From NCBI GenBank assembly GCA_033720695.1, contig JAWWCA010000065.1, forward strand, positions 1-15,938: a stretch of 15,938 nucleotides of DNA. The letters run 5' to 3'. Shown here one piece after another: positions 6,422-15,200 of this stretch; within the stretch, counting starts at the first letter, position 1, and each line of letters starts with the position of its first letter. A program made the position numbers and the translations under genes. Below the pieces are notes generated by a model that was not told the DNA's origin, ran no database searches, and saw nothing but the letters and a program-made list of their open reading frames with translations. The DNA comes from DATGQT01 sp033720695. GTDB taxonomy: Bacteria > Bacteroidota > Rhodothermia > Rhodothermales > Rubricoccaceae.

Positions 6422-9391
6422 CTAGTCCAGGCGGGTGAAGCGCTGCGTGGCCGTGAACCGCTCGCCGGTGACGCGGAGGACGTAGACCCCCGCAGGCAAA
6501 GACGACCCATCCAGGGTGAGTTCGTGCGGGCCCGCGGCGAGTTGCCCTTCGTGGAGCACGGCCACCCGGCGACCGAGGGCGTCGTAGGCCTCGACCCGTA
6601 CCGCTTGCGCGGCGCCGAGCGACAGCGCCACGCGGGCCGCCCCTCGTGCCGGGTTGGGATAGACGGGGGAGAGGGCGACGCCGGCTTCCGCCGCCGTCGC
6701 AGCGGCGTCGTCCCAGCCGGTCACGGTCCACCCGCCCGTGGGCGCCCCGTCGCGCATGGCGCCTGCGGCCTTCTCGAAGGGAAACCCGTCGCTGGCCACG
6801 ACCGCTTCTCCGAGGGTGCCGACGCGGACGTGGTAGGTGTAGCGGCCCGGCGGAGCGACCCCTGGAATCCACTGCTCTAGCGTCTGTGTGACGGTGGCGG
6901 CCGGGGGGAGCGTGACCGTCCGCGGCTCCAGGACGGGCTCCCGTTGGGCGGGGCCCGTGACGGCGGTCCAGGCCTGAACGGTCTGCGTCCGCGTGCTCTG
7001 GTTCGTCAGCACGACGGTGAACGGGAACGAGCCGCCGTCGGGGCCGACGAGGATGGGGCCGCCCGCCGAAACGGTGCGGACCGTCACGGGGGCGGGCTGC
7101 GTGCCCGTGCGGCCCGGGACGACGGCGAGCGCCGAGGGGAAGCCGGCCGGGCGCATGACTGCAAGTGTCACGAGGTCGCCGAGCCCGTCGCCGGTCACGT
7201 CGGCGTAGATCACGTCGCTGGCGCTCGCCGCCACGCCGTAGCGAGCGGGGAAGGTGAAGCCGCCCGCGCCGTCGTTGATGTAGGCCGCCACGTCGTTCGA
7301 GCCGACATTGCTCATGAGGAGGTCGAGGTCGCCGTCGCCGTCGATGTCGCCGGCGTCGATGCCGGAGGCGGCGAGGAGGTCGGGCGAGCGCGGGGCGTAG
7401 TAGACGGTGGCGGGCCCGAAGCCGACGCCGCCCACGTTGAGCGCGACCGACATCGTCTCCTGACCTACTGCGTCGGCGCCGGTGTTGGAGGTCGCCACGT
7501 CCGGCCAGCCGTCGCCGTTGACGTCAGCCGCGACGACGTCGTTGGGTCCGAGGCCCCCCTGGACGGTCACGAGCTGGCGGACCGTCCCGTCGCCGTTGCT
7601 GTAGAGCACGACGGCGGCGGCCTCGTCGCCGAAGAAGCCGTTGTGCGGGATCACGAAGTCGAGCGCGCCGTCGCGGTCGAAGTCGGCCACGTCGAGGGCG
7701 GCCGAGGCCCACGGCTCGGTGAGCGTCTGGACGACCGGCCCGAACGTGCCCGTGCCGTCGTTCATCGAGACGAGCAGGCGGCCGACGAAGTCGTTGTCGG
7801 GCGGGCACGTGCCGGTGCGCACGCCCACGGCGTCGAGGTCGCCGTCGCCGTCCACGTCGTGGGCCTGGACGTGGTCGAACCGGCAGCCGCCGACCGCCTG
7901 GGAAACCGGCGCACCGTAGCTGCCCGCGCCGTCGTTGAAGGCCACGTAGAGGTCCACGCCGAACGTGCGGCTGGCGATGAGCAGGTCCTCGTCCCCGTCG
8001 CCGTCCACGTCGCCGAAGGCGCCCTGCTTGCCGAACGGGTCAATGGTGATGCCGGGGCCGAACGCGCCGGTGCCGTCGTTGAGGTGGAGGAGCCCGCGGT
8101 CGCCCGCCGCGAAGGCGTCGAGGTCGCCGTCGCCGTCGGCATCGCCGAGGCTGAGATTGCCGGCGAGCGCGCCCGTCGGGGTGAGCGGGGTCTGGGCGAA
8201 GCGTCCGTCGCCGGGGTTCCTCTGGACCGTCGCCTCCATCGAGTACCAATCCACGGTCGTCACGTCGAGGTCGCCGTCGAGGTCGACATCGGTGAGGGCG
8301 AGGTCCACGGTGTACTGCCCGGCCCAGAGCGCCTGCGCCGGTTCGTAGCCTCCCGCGTCGTCGGCGAGGACCACCATCACGCCGTCGTTGGCGCGGCCGT
8401 TGAAGTGGGCGCCGAGGAGGTCGGGCACGCCGTCGCCGCTGACGTCGGCCACCTCGATGGCGCCCGGCCCGGCCGAGAACGGGATGCCGAACACGTCGTC
8501 GGTGTGCGTGAGCCCTCCGTCGCCGTCGTTGGTGTAGAGGACGAAGTAGCCGCCGACGCCGGAGTCCCACGTGCGGAGGTTGGTGTAGACCACGTCGAGG
8601 TCGCCGTCGCCGTCGAGGTCGGAGAGCGCCACGTCGGGGTAGATCGCGCTGGCGCTCCGCGGCGTGGCCTGGTAGACGGTCGGAGCGGAGAAGGCGCCAT
8701 CGCCGGCGTTGAAGAGGAGCGAGAGGTTGTACTCGTCGTGTGCCACGGCGAGGTCGGGGTCGCCGTCGCCGTCGAGGTCGCCCGCCTCGATGCGGAAGGG
8801 CGCCTCCTCGACCACGTAGGTGACGGGCAATGCGAACCCGCCCGCGCCATCGCCGAAGACGATCGAGATCGTATTCCCGGTGCCGATGTAGTCGTAGCCG
8901 GCCACGGCGAAGTCGAGCGCGCCGTCGCCGTCGAAGTCGGCCACCGCCAGGCCGGTCGGGCCCTCGCCGGCCGGGACTTGGACGGGCTCGGCGAAGACGC
9001 CGGCCCCGTCGTTCTCGAACAGGGCGACCGTGTTGCCGTTCGGCTCGGTCGTCTCGAACTCGGAGGCGAGGAGGTCGAGGTCGCCGTCGCCATCGAAGTC
9101 GCCCACGGCGAGGCCCCAGGTGGCGTTGGCGCTCTCGTAGTGAACGGGCGCATCGTAGGTGCCGTCGCCGCGGTTACGGAGGAAGGCGAAGCCGGTGTTC
9201 CAGATCGCGCGGCCGACGACGAGGTCGGGATAGCCGTCGCCGGTGAAGTCGTCGGCGAGGAGGCGGACGGTGTAGCGTCCCGTCCCCTCATCGCCCGCGT
9301 TGTAGCCGACCCACGGGGCGTCGAAGTGCCCCTGGGCGCTGGCGGTCGGGAGGGTGAGGAGGATGGCGATGAGGAGGGCGAGACGGCGCAT
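6422..9391 (-). CDS. secreted FG-GAP/VCBS calcium-loop propeller protein (14 repeats) with Ig-like module and T9SS tail
   Basis: 989 aa from the ATG at 9391, giving a compact signal peptide (MRRLALL...PTASAQ, residues 1-20). An alternative ATG at 9427 adds 12 residues (MTPYPSPTDWPV) and overlaps the stop of the upstream gene as ATGA; the longer N-terminus is less typical of a signal peptide. After a PWVGYNAG segment, residues ~35-765 carry 14 copies of a D(F/V/L)(D/N/T/S)xDGxxD(L/F/V) calcium-binding loop spaced about 50 residues apart, with intervening NDGxGxFxxP blades. This is the FG-GAP/VCBS repeat family. Fourteen repeats would fit two seven-bladed propellers. Residues ~768-900 are the Ig-like module (QREPVLEP, PGRYTYHVRVG), here divergent from the other copies. 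The sorting tail (~904-989) has PVYPNPA, YDALGRRVAVLHEG and LPAGVYVLRVTGE. It is paralogous in propeller and N-terminus to the 12265-15324 protein. Function unknown; adhesion or glycan binding is inference. Confidence 0.93.
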   Translation of the reverse strand: MRRLALLIAILLTLPTASAQGHFDAPWVGYNAGDEGTGRYTVRLLADDFTGDGYPDLVVGRAIWNTGFAFLRNRGDGTYDAPVHYESANATWGLAVGDFDGDGDLDLLASEFETTEPNGNTVALFENDGAGVFAEPVQVPAGEGPTGLAVADFDGDGALDFAVAGYDYIGTGNTISIVFGDGAGGFALPVTYVVEEAPFRIEAGDLDGDGDPDLAVAHDEYNLSLLFNAGDGAFSAPTVYQATPRSASAIYPDVALSDLDGDGDLDVVYTNLRTWDSGVGGYFVLYTNDGDGGLTHTDDVFGIPFSAGPGAIEVADVSGDGVPDLLGAHFNGRANDGVMVVLADDAGGYEPAQALWAGQYTVDLALTDVDLDGDLDVTTVDWYSMEATVQRNPGDGRFAQTPLTPTGALAGNLSLGDADGDGDLDAFAAGDRGLLHLNDGTGAFGPGITIDPFGKQGAFGDVDGDGDEDLLIASRTFGVDLYVAFNDGAGSYGAPVSQAVGGCRFDHVQAHDVDGDGDLDAVGVRTGTCPPDNDFVGRLLVSMNDGTGTFGPVVQTLTEPWASAALDVADFDRDGALDFVIPHNGFFGDEAAAVVLYSNGDGTVRQLVTVQGGLGPNDVVAADVNGDGWPDVATSNTGADAVGQETMSVALNVGGVGFGPATVYYAPRSPDLLAASGIDAGDIDGDGDLDLLMSNVGSNDVAAYINDGAGGFTFPARYGVAASASDVIYADVTGDGLGDLVTLAVMRPAGFPSALAVVPGRTGTQPAPVTVRTVSAGGPILVGPDGGSFPFTVVLTNQSTRTQTVQAWTAVTGPAQREPVLEPRTVTLPPAATVTQTLEQWIPGVAPPGRYTYHVRVGTLGEAVVASDGFPFEKAAGAMRDGAPTGGWTVTGWDDAAATAAEAGVALSPVYPNPARGAARVALSLGAAQAVRVEAYDALGRRVAVLHEGQLAAGPHELTLDGSSLPAGVYVLRVTGERFTATQRFTRLD

Positions 9392-9423
9392 GACGGGCCA
9401 ATCGGTAGGAGACGGGTAGGGGG

Positions 9424-11964
9424 TCATCGGACGAGCGTGAGGCGGCGGCTCGCGGCGAAGGTCTCGCCGGCCACGCGGACGACGTAGACCCCTGGCGGGA
9501 GGGCGCCCCCCCGGAGCTCGAGCACGTGCGCGCCCGGCACGAGTACCCCCTCGTGCAAGACGGCCACCCGCCGGCCCAACCCGTCGAACACGACGGCCCG
9601 GACGTGCTGCGCCTCGGCCACCTCCAGCGCGAGCCGCGCCGACGAGCGGAACGGGTTCGGGTGCGCCTCGGAGAGCGTGAAGCCGCCGGGCAGCCGCGCG
9701 CTCGCCTGGAGGGCCTCGTCCCACCCGCTCACGGACCAGGCGCCCTCGGCGCTGCCGCGCGCCGCGTCCCCCTCCTTCACGAACGCGAAGCCGTCGGAGG
9801 CTGCGGTGCTGCCGAAGAGGCCCACGTTCACGGCGTAGGCGTAGGTCCCCGCCGGGGACGCGGCCGGGACCGCCTGCGTGAGTGTCCGCGTGAGCGACTG
9901 CCCCGGCGCGAGCGCGACGGCGCGGGGGCCGAGGACGGGCTCGCGGTCGACCGGCCCGGAGACGGCGCTCCACGCCTCGACGCTCTGCGGCTCGGCCGTG
10001 GTGTTCGTGAGGGTGACGGTGAACTCGAACGCGCCCCCGGAGGCGGGGATCGTGATGGGGCCGCCGACGGGCTCGGCCGAGACGGTGACCGCGCTGGAGG
10101 CCGCCGGGTTGCGGGCCAGCACGACGGTGGCGTCGAGCCGGCTGTACGCGAACGCCGCCCCATCGGAGAGGAAGCGAGCGTCTGTAATTAGGGTCGTCTC
10201 GTCGTCGTAGGAGGCCAGGACCGTCCCCGCTGCGAAGTCCCAGAGGTAGAGGTGCGTGGGGTCGGCGCTGAGCAGGAAGCGGTCGTCGCCGGAGAGGTCG
10301 AGCGCGTTGACGGCGCCGCTGCCGCCAGAGAGCGTCCGGACGAGCGTGCCGTCATCTACGGTCCAGACCTTGACCAGCCCGTCGCTGCCGCCGGTGACGA
10401 GTTGGCTGCCGTCGGCGGAGAAGTCGACGCGGGTGACGCTCCCGCTGTGCGCGCCGGCGATGGTGCGGACGATGGCGCCCGAGCCGGCGTCGAGGAAACG
10501 GACGCCCTCGAAGCGGGTGCCGACGGCGATGAGGGTGCCGTCGGGCGAGTAGGCGAGGTCGTCCACGTCGCCGGTCGTCGTGCTCCAGAGGCCGGCGCCG
10601 CTCAGCGCAGCGACGGCGAGGACGGTGCCGGCGCTGCTCCCGCTGACGAGCCGGAGGCCGTCGGGCGAGAAGGCGAGTCCCTGCGTGGTGCTCCCCGGGT
10701 CGTGGGGGAAGCCGTACAGGAGCGCGCCGTCGGAGAGCCGCCAGACGCGGACCGTGGGGTCGAAGTCGCCCCCGCCGGCGGCGAGGAGGGTCCCGTCGGG
10801 CGAGTATGCCACGTCCGTGACGCCGTCGCTGTTGCAGGTGTAGTAGAGCTCGCCCGTGCGCTGCGAGGTTTCGACGTCCCAGAGCCGCACAGCGCTGTCG
10901 AAGTAGTAGGCGCCGGAGGCGACGGTCGACCCGCCGGGCGACACGTCCATCGCATAGACGGTGCTGCTGTGCGTCATGAACTCCTCCAGGAGCTGCCCGT
11001 CGGGGAAGCTGAAGGTGGCCCAGCGCTGGAAGGGCTCCCCGCAGGTGGGCGGCTGGCCGAGGAAGGTCTGCTCGTCGGGGGCGACCTGGATCGACACCGT
11101 CTCCTCGATGTGGTTCACGAGCTCGCCGGTGTCCACCCGGAAGATCTTGACAAGGTTGTAGCGGTGGGAGGCGTAGACGTACTGCGCATCGGCCGTGATG
11201 CCCACCTGGTAGGCGGGGCCGAAGCTGCCCCCGACCGAGATCGTGCGGAGGAGCGCGCCGGTCGCTGGGTCCCAGAGGCGGATCGACGGGTTGTCGAAGC
11301 CGCCGCCGGAGGCCATCATCGACCCATCCGGGGTGAACGCGAAGTCGGCCCACTTGTGCGTCGTCGCGTAGGTGTGCTCGAGCGCCCAGTCCGACGTGCG
11401 CCAGCTGCGGATCGTCTCCTTGCTCTCGCCGCCGCCCGCGACGAGCCGGAGCCCGTCGGGCGAGAAGGCGACGTCGCCGACGTTGCCGACGTGCGGGAGC
11501 GTTTCGAGGACGGCGCCGGTGTCGGCGTCTCGGATCTCGACGACGCTGCCGCGGCCGTTCGCGACGAGCGACCCGTCGGGCGAAAACGCGGCGTTCATGA
11601 ACCACGAAACGAGGTTGGCCTCCCACAGCATCGCTTCGGTCGCCACGTCCCAGGCGCGGAGGATGTTGTTGTCCCCGATGGAGACGAGGCGGGAGCCGTC
11701 GGGCGAGAAGTGTGCGAACTCCGCGTCGCTCTCGTACGCCTCGATCGTGGAGACGAGCCAGTTCGTGCCGCCGTCGAAGAGCTTGATGGTGCCGTCCTGC
11801 CCAGCGATGGCGAAGGACTGCCCGTCGGGTGCCCACGACGCCAGATTGGACCCGCCAGCTTGGCCGCCGCGCATCCAGATGGTCTCCGGCATCTGGGCCG
11901 ATGCCGCGTGGGCGATCAGGAGAGACAGGAGAGAAAAGAGGCAGGACGCAAGCAACGACTTCAT
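9424..11964 (-). CDS. secreted WD40-repeat protein (about 14 blades) with Ig-like module and T9SS tail
   Basis: 846 aa. The ATG at 11964 gives a good signal peptide (MKSLLAS...AHAASAQ, residues 1-24). The open frame extends to 12183, but the extra 73 residues run through the conserved upstream block and contain no recognisable domain. Residues ~40-615 contain about 14 WD40-type blades, each with (F/Y)SPDGxxL(V/A)xGG.....(V/I)(R/K)(L/V)W or a weaker version; blades 7 and 14 are degenerate. Fourteen would make two seven-bladed propellers. Residues ~625-745 are the shared Ig-like module (FEFTVTLTN, REPVLGP, YAYAVNVG). The tail (~762-846) has EAHPNPF, FDGLGRRVAVLHEG and LPPGVYVVRVAGE. The TGA stop is at 9424-9426, immediately before the next gene, so the two are almost certainly co-transcribed. 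WD40 domains are scaffolds, and no catalytic domain is fused here. Confidence 0.93.
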   Translation of the reverse strand: MKSLLASCLFSLLSLLIAHAASAQMPETIWMRGGQAGGSNLASWAPDGQSFAIAGQDGTIKLFDGGTNWLVSTIEAYESDAEFAHFSPDGSRLVSIGDNNILRAWDVATEAMLWEANLVSWFMNAAFSPDGSLVANGRGSVVEIRDADTGAVLETLPHVGNVGDVAFSPDGLRLVAGGGESKETIRSWRTSDWALEHTYATTHKWADFAFTPDGSMMASGGGFDNPSIRLWDPATGALLRTISVGGSFGPAYQVGITADAQYVYASHRYNLVKIFRVDTGELVNHIEETVSIQVAPDEQTFLGQPPTCGEPFQRWATFSFPDGQLLEEFMTHSSTVYAMDVSPGGSTVASGAYYFDSAVRLWDVETSQRTGELYYTCNSDGVTDVAYSPDGTLLAAGGGDFDPTVRVWRLSDGALLYGFPHDPGSTTQGLAFSPDGLRLVSGSSAGTVLAVAALSGAGLWSTTTGDVDDLAYSPDGTLIAVGTRFEGVRFLDAGSGAIVRTIAGAHSGSVTRVDFSADGSQLVTGGSDGLVKVWTVDDGTLVRTLSGGSGAVNALDLSGDDRFLLSADPTHLYLWDFAAGTVLASYDDETTLITDARFLSDGAAFAYSRLDATVVLARNPAASSAVTVSAEPVGGPITIPASGGAFEFTVTLTNTTAEPQSVEAWSAVSGPVDREPVLGPRAVALAPGQSLTRTLTQAVPAASPAGTYAYAVNVGLFGSTAASDGFAFVKEGDAARGSAEGAWSVSGWDEALQASARLPGGFTLSEAHPNPFRSSARLALEVAEAQHVRAVVFDGLGRRVAVLHEGVLVPGAHVLELRGGALPPGVYVVRVAGETFAASRRLTLVR
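9866..9983 (-). repeat. Ig-like module DNA repeat, copy in the 9424-11964 gene
   Basis: This part of the Ig-like module matches 15821-15938 with 5 differences in 118 bp by hand count, including a 63-bp identical run (9884-9946 and 15839-15901). A 31-bp core (9916-9946) is also identical in the copy at 12763-12793. The identity at synonymous positions points to recent duplication or gene conversion. Confidence 0.85.
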
Positions 11965-12063
11965 GAGGACTGCGGGATGGAGCGGCACGTCAGCGGCTCG
12001 GCGGAGGAGAACAAGGAGGGGGTGGCTCTGGGCAGCGTAAAACCACGCGGAACCATCCTCGGA

Positions 12064-12144
12064 AAGGAACGAACAGGCTGCGCATGGCGGGTGACGATGC
12101 GGTGACCGATTCCTGAGGAGTCGCGGACCGGAGCCTCTCTCGCC
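12064..12144 (-). promoter_or_regulatory. conserved upstream block, copy 2
   Basis: This is the counterpart of 4156-4236, starting 99 bp upstream of the ATG at 11964 (67 bp in the other copy). At the position of the TATGTTTG element this copy reads CCTGTTCG, so the TA dinucleotide is lost while TGTT and the following GTTCCTT are kept. It is probably the promoter region of the three-gene unit, but a canonical -7 element cannot be pointed to here. Confidence 0.45.
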
Positions 12145-12210
12145 GTAAGGCGTGGGTTCTGAGGCCGAATCCGGAAGAGGCACGAGCGTCGGAATCGATC
12201 TGTGAGGTTG

Positions 12211-12227
12211 GCGGGCGCAGGGCCCGC
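12211..12227 (-). terminator. GC-rich hairpin downstream of the 12265-15324 gene, possible terminator
   Basis: GCGGGC (12211-12216) pairs with GCCCGC (12222-12227) around a 5-nt loop, about 38 bp past the stop. A second stem, CTGGC/GCCAG (12245-12249/12255-12259), lies just after the stop codon. Neither is followed by a T run on the minus strand, so Rho-independent function is doubtful. Confidence 0.3.
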
Positions 12228-12264
12228 TCAGCGAAGGAGGCGTACTGGCGTCCGGCCAGGCGCG

Positions 12265-15200
12265 CTATGGCACGAGCGTTACGGTCTGGACGAGCACGCC
12301 GTGCGGGGTGCCGAGTCGGACGAGGTAGGTTCCGGGGGCCAGCCCGCTCGCGTCCAGCACGGACGCGTGAGCGCCAGCCTCCTGCATCCCCTCCTCCAGC
12401 ACGGCGACCTCGCGCCCCAACACGTCGTAGACGACGAGCCGGATGGGGCCGGGTCCAGGAAGGGTGTAGCCGACCGTCGCGGCGCGTGTGAAGGGGTTCG
12501 GGTAGACCGGGTCCAGGGTCGCCTCGCCCTCAAGGAGGGCCGCGCGTGCGGCGGCCTCGTCCCAGCCCGTGGCGGACCACTCGCCCTCGTACGCTGCGCC
12601 GCGCGTCGCGCCCCCCTCCTTCGTGAACAGGAAGCTGTCGCTCGCCGTGACGGCGCTCCCGAACGTGCCGACGTTGACCGTGTAGGTGTACGCCCCTGCA
12701 GGGGCCGCGCCCGGCACCTGCTGCGTGAGCGTCCGCACGACCGTCGCCCCGGGCGGGAGCGTGACGGCGCGGGGGCCGAGGACGGGCTCGCGGTCGGCGG
12801 GGCCGGAGACCGCGCTCCACGCCTCGACGCCCTGCGGCTCGGCCGTGGTGTTCGTGAGCGTGATGGTGAACGCGAACGTGCCGCCCCCGGCCGGGATCGT
12901 GATGGGGCCGCCAACCGGCTCCGCGGCGACGGCCACCGGGGCGACCTGCCCACTGAGCCCCGGCAGGAGCACCAGCGCGTTCCCTTCCGTGGCGAGGTCC
13001 AGGTCGTCGATCAGCATCAGGAGGTCGGGCACGCCGTCGCCGTCGAAGTCCTCGAAGAGCGGGCTGCGAGGGCTCCAGTACACCCCCAGGCGGTGGGGGA
13101 AGGTGAAGCCGCCCGCGCCGTCGTTGTAGTACATCGCGATGCCGTTCGCAACGGTCGTGACCATGAGGTCGAGGTCGCCGTCGCCGTCCACGTCGCCGGC
13201 TTCGAAGCCGGTGGTGCCGTGGAGGTCGGGCGCGTATGGCACGTAGTAGTCGGTCCGCCCGGTGAACGTGCCGGTGCCCGTCCCGAAGAGCACCGTCAGC
13301 GACTCGCGGCCGGAGTTCTCGAACCCGGAGTTGGCCGTGGTGATGTCGAGGTGGCCGTCGGCGTCGAGGTCTTCGATGACGATCCAGTCGGGCCCCCGCC
13401 CCACCGTGTAGGTCACGGGCGCCTGGAGCGTGCCGTCGCCGTTTCCGAGGAGCACGCTGACGACGGTGCCGTTGCCGACGAACCCCTCGTGCGCCACGAC
13501 GAGGTCCACATTCCCGTCTCTGTTGAGGTCGTCGCCCGCAATCGCGTGGGGCCCGAAGACGAGCTGGTAGGTGTAGGGCGGCTGGAACGTGGCGTCGCCG
13601 TTGTTGAGGCTGATCCAGAGCCGGTGCCCCGAGGTTCCCGCACCGAGCTCTTCGAGGTTTGCCACGTCGAGGTCGCCGTCGTTGTCGAGGTCGAAGGCGT
13701 CGATGTCGCCGTTGCCGGCCGTGTTGAGGTCCCACTCGACGGGCGCGGCGAACGTGCCGGTGCCGTCGTTGAGGGCGGTCCAGAAGTCGTACCCGGTGAA
13801 GAAGTCGGTGGGGGCGTCGTTGTAGAGGATGTCGAGGTCGCCGTCGCCGTCGAGGTCGCGGAGCTTGCCCGTCGAGGTGCCGCGGCCGTACTGCGTCGAG
13901 TGGGTGATGGTGGTCGGCGTGCCGAAGGTGCCGTCGCCGTTGTTCTTGACGACGGCGCCCGGGGTGCCGAATGAGCCGCCGGAGGCGAAGAGGTCGAGGT
14001 CGCCGTCGCCGTCCACGTCGCCCGCGACCTGGTGGATCGCAATCGACACGCCGGAGGAGAAGCGGTCGGTCAGCTCGGGCAGGAGGCCGTCGCCGGGGTT
14101 GCGGTGGACCGTCACGGCCAGCGACATCCGGTCGGCGGCGAGCACGTCGAGGTCGCCGTCGCCGTCCACGTCGGCGAGGGCGAGATCCGCGGAGGTCTGA
14201 CCGGCAGGCACGAGGCGACCGTCGGAGAAGTGGCCCGTGCCGTCGCCGAACAGGGTGATGATGCCGTCGCCCGTCACGCCATAGAACTCGCAGACCGCGA
14301 GGTCGAGGTGGCCGTCGCCATCGAGGTCGCCGGGCACGAGCGCCTCGGGGGTCAGGAAATGCCGTCCTACGTCCTGGAGGACCGGCGCCGCGAAGGTCCC
14401 GTCGCCGTTGCCGCGGTAGAACGCGAGGTCGTTCCGGATGCCCGGCGGCGCGTTCTCGTCGATGGCGACGAGGAGGTCGAGCACGCCGTCCTCGTCATAG
14501 TCGACGGGGCTGATACGGACGACGTGGGGGTCCTGGAAACCAGGGTCGGTCAGCATCACGGGTGGAAGGAAACCGCCCGCCCCGTCGCTCATGACGATCA
14601 GGAGGTTGTAGAGCACCTCCGCGGCGATGTCGTCGTAGCCGTCACCGTTGAAGTCGCCCGCGACCACATGGGTGGGCAGGGTGTCGCCCATGTCGATCGG
14701 GATCTGCGGTGCGAAGCCGCCGGCCCCGTCGCCGAGGAGGACAGCGATGCGCTCGACGCTGAAGTCGGAGCTTCCCGCCACGATGTCGAGGTGGCCGTCG
14801 CCGTTGAAGTCGCCCACGTCGATGTCGAGCGGCATCGTCTGGACGTCGAACTCGCCACCGGGCGTGAACGCGCCGCCGCCGTCGTTGAGGTAGAGCACGA
14901 CCGAGCTGCCGATCTCGGAGCCGAGCCGGCCCGAGTGCGGCATGGCGAGATCGAGGTCTCCGTCCTCGTCGAAGTCGGCCACCTCGATGTCGAAGTGCCC
15001 CTTCGTGGAGACGGTGTAGTGGACGGGCTCGGCGTAGGTGCCGTCGCCCCGGTTGAAGAGGAGTGCGAAGCCGGACGAGCCGTCGGTGCCACCGGGGCTG
15101 GGGTAGTCGTAGTTGGCGACGACGGCGTCCTGGTCGCCGTCGCCGTCGAAGTCGGCGGCGGCGATGGCGTAGGGGTCGCGCTCGGTCGGGTTCGGGTTGG

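Larger units (their letters stand above)
11965..12264. other. intergenic region of 300 bp with conserved block and hairpins
   Basis: No supportable gene lies here. The left part is the leader of the 9424-11964 gene, the middle holds the conserved block 12064-12144, and the right end holds two hairpins downstream of the 12265-15324 gene. It mirrors the organisation and length of the region 4089-4388. Confidence 0.7.

Noticed and set aside
4392..6425. Plus-strand open frame of about 677 codons
   Set aside because: Antisense shadow of the 4389-6356 gene with a low-complexity translation; no signal peptide or domain.
7180..9300. Regularly spaced GAGGTCGCCGTCGCCGTC-like repeats that could suggest a CRISPR-like or tandem DNA array
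   Set aside because: The spacing is variable and in frame, and the units encode the DxDGDxD loops of the FG-GAP repeats; the same holds at about 13000-15200.
6944..9487. Plus-strand open frame of about 847 codons full of VAVAVEV-type repeats
   Set aside because: The repeats are the reverse complement of the calcium-loop codons of the real minus-strand gene.
4089..12264. Shine-Dalgarno sites before the minus-strand starts
   Set aside because: None of the leaders I read before 4088, 6356, 9391, 11964 and 15324 contains a convincing AGGAGG-like site at proper spacing, so starts were chosen by signal peptides.
10252..13974. Plus-strand open frames at 10252-12105 and 12202-13974
   Set aside because: They are antisense to the WD40 and FG-GAP genes and cross the intergenic block; composition is that of shadows.
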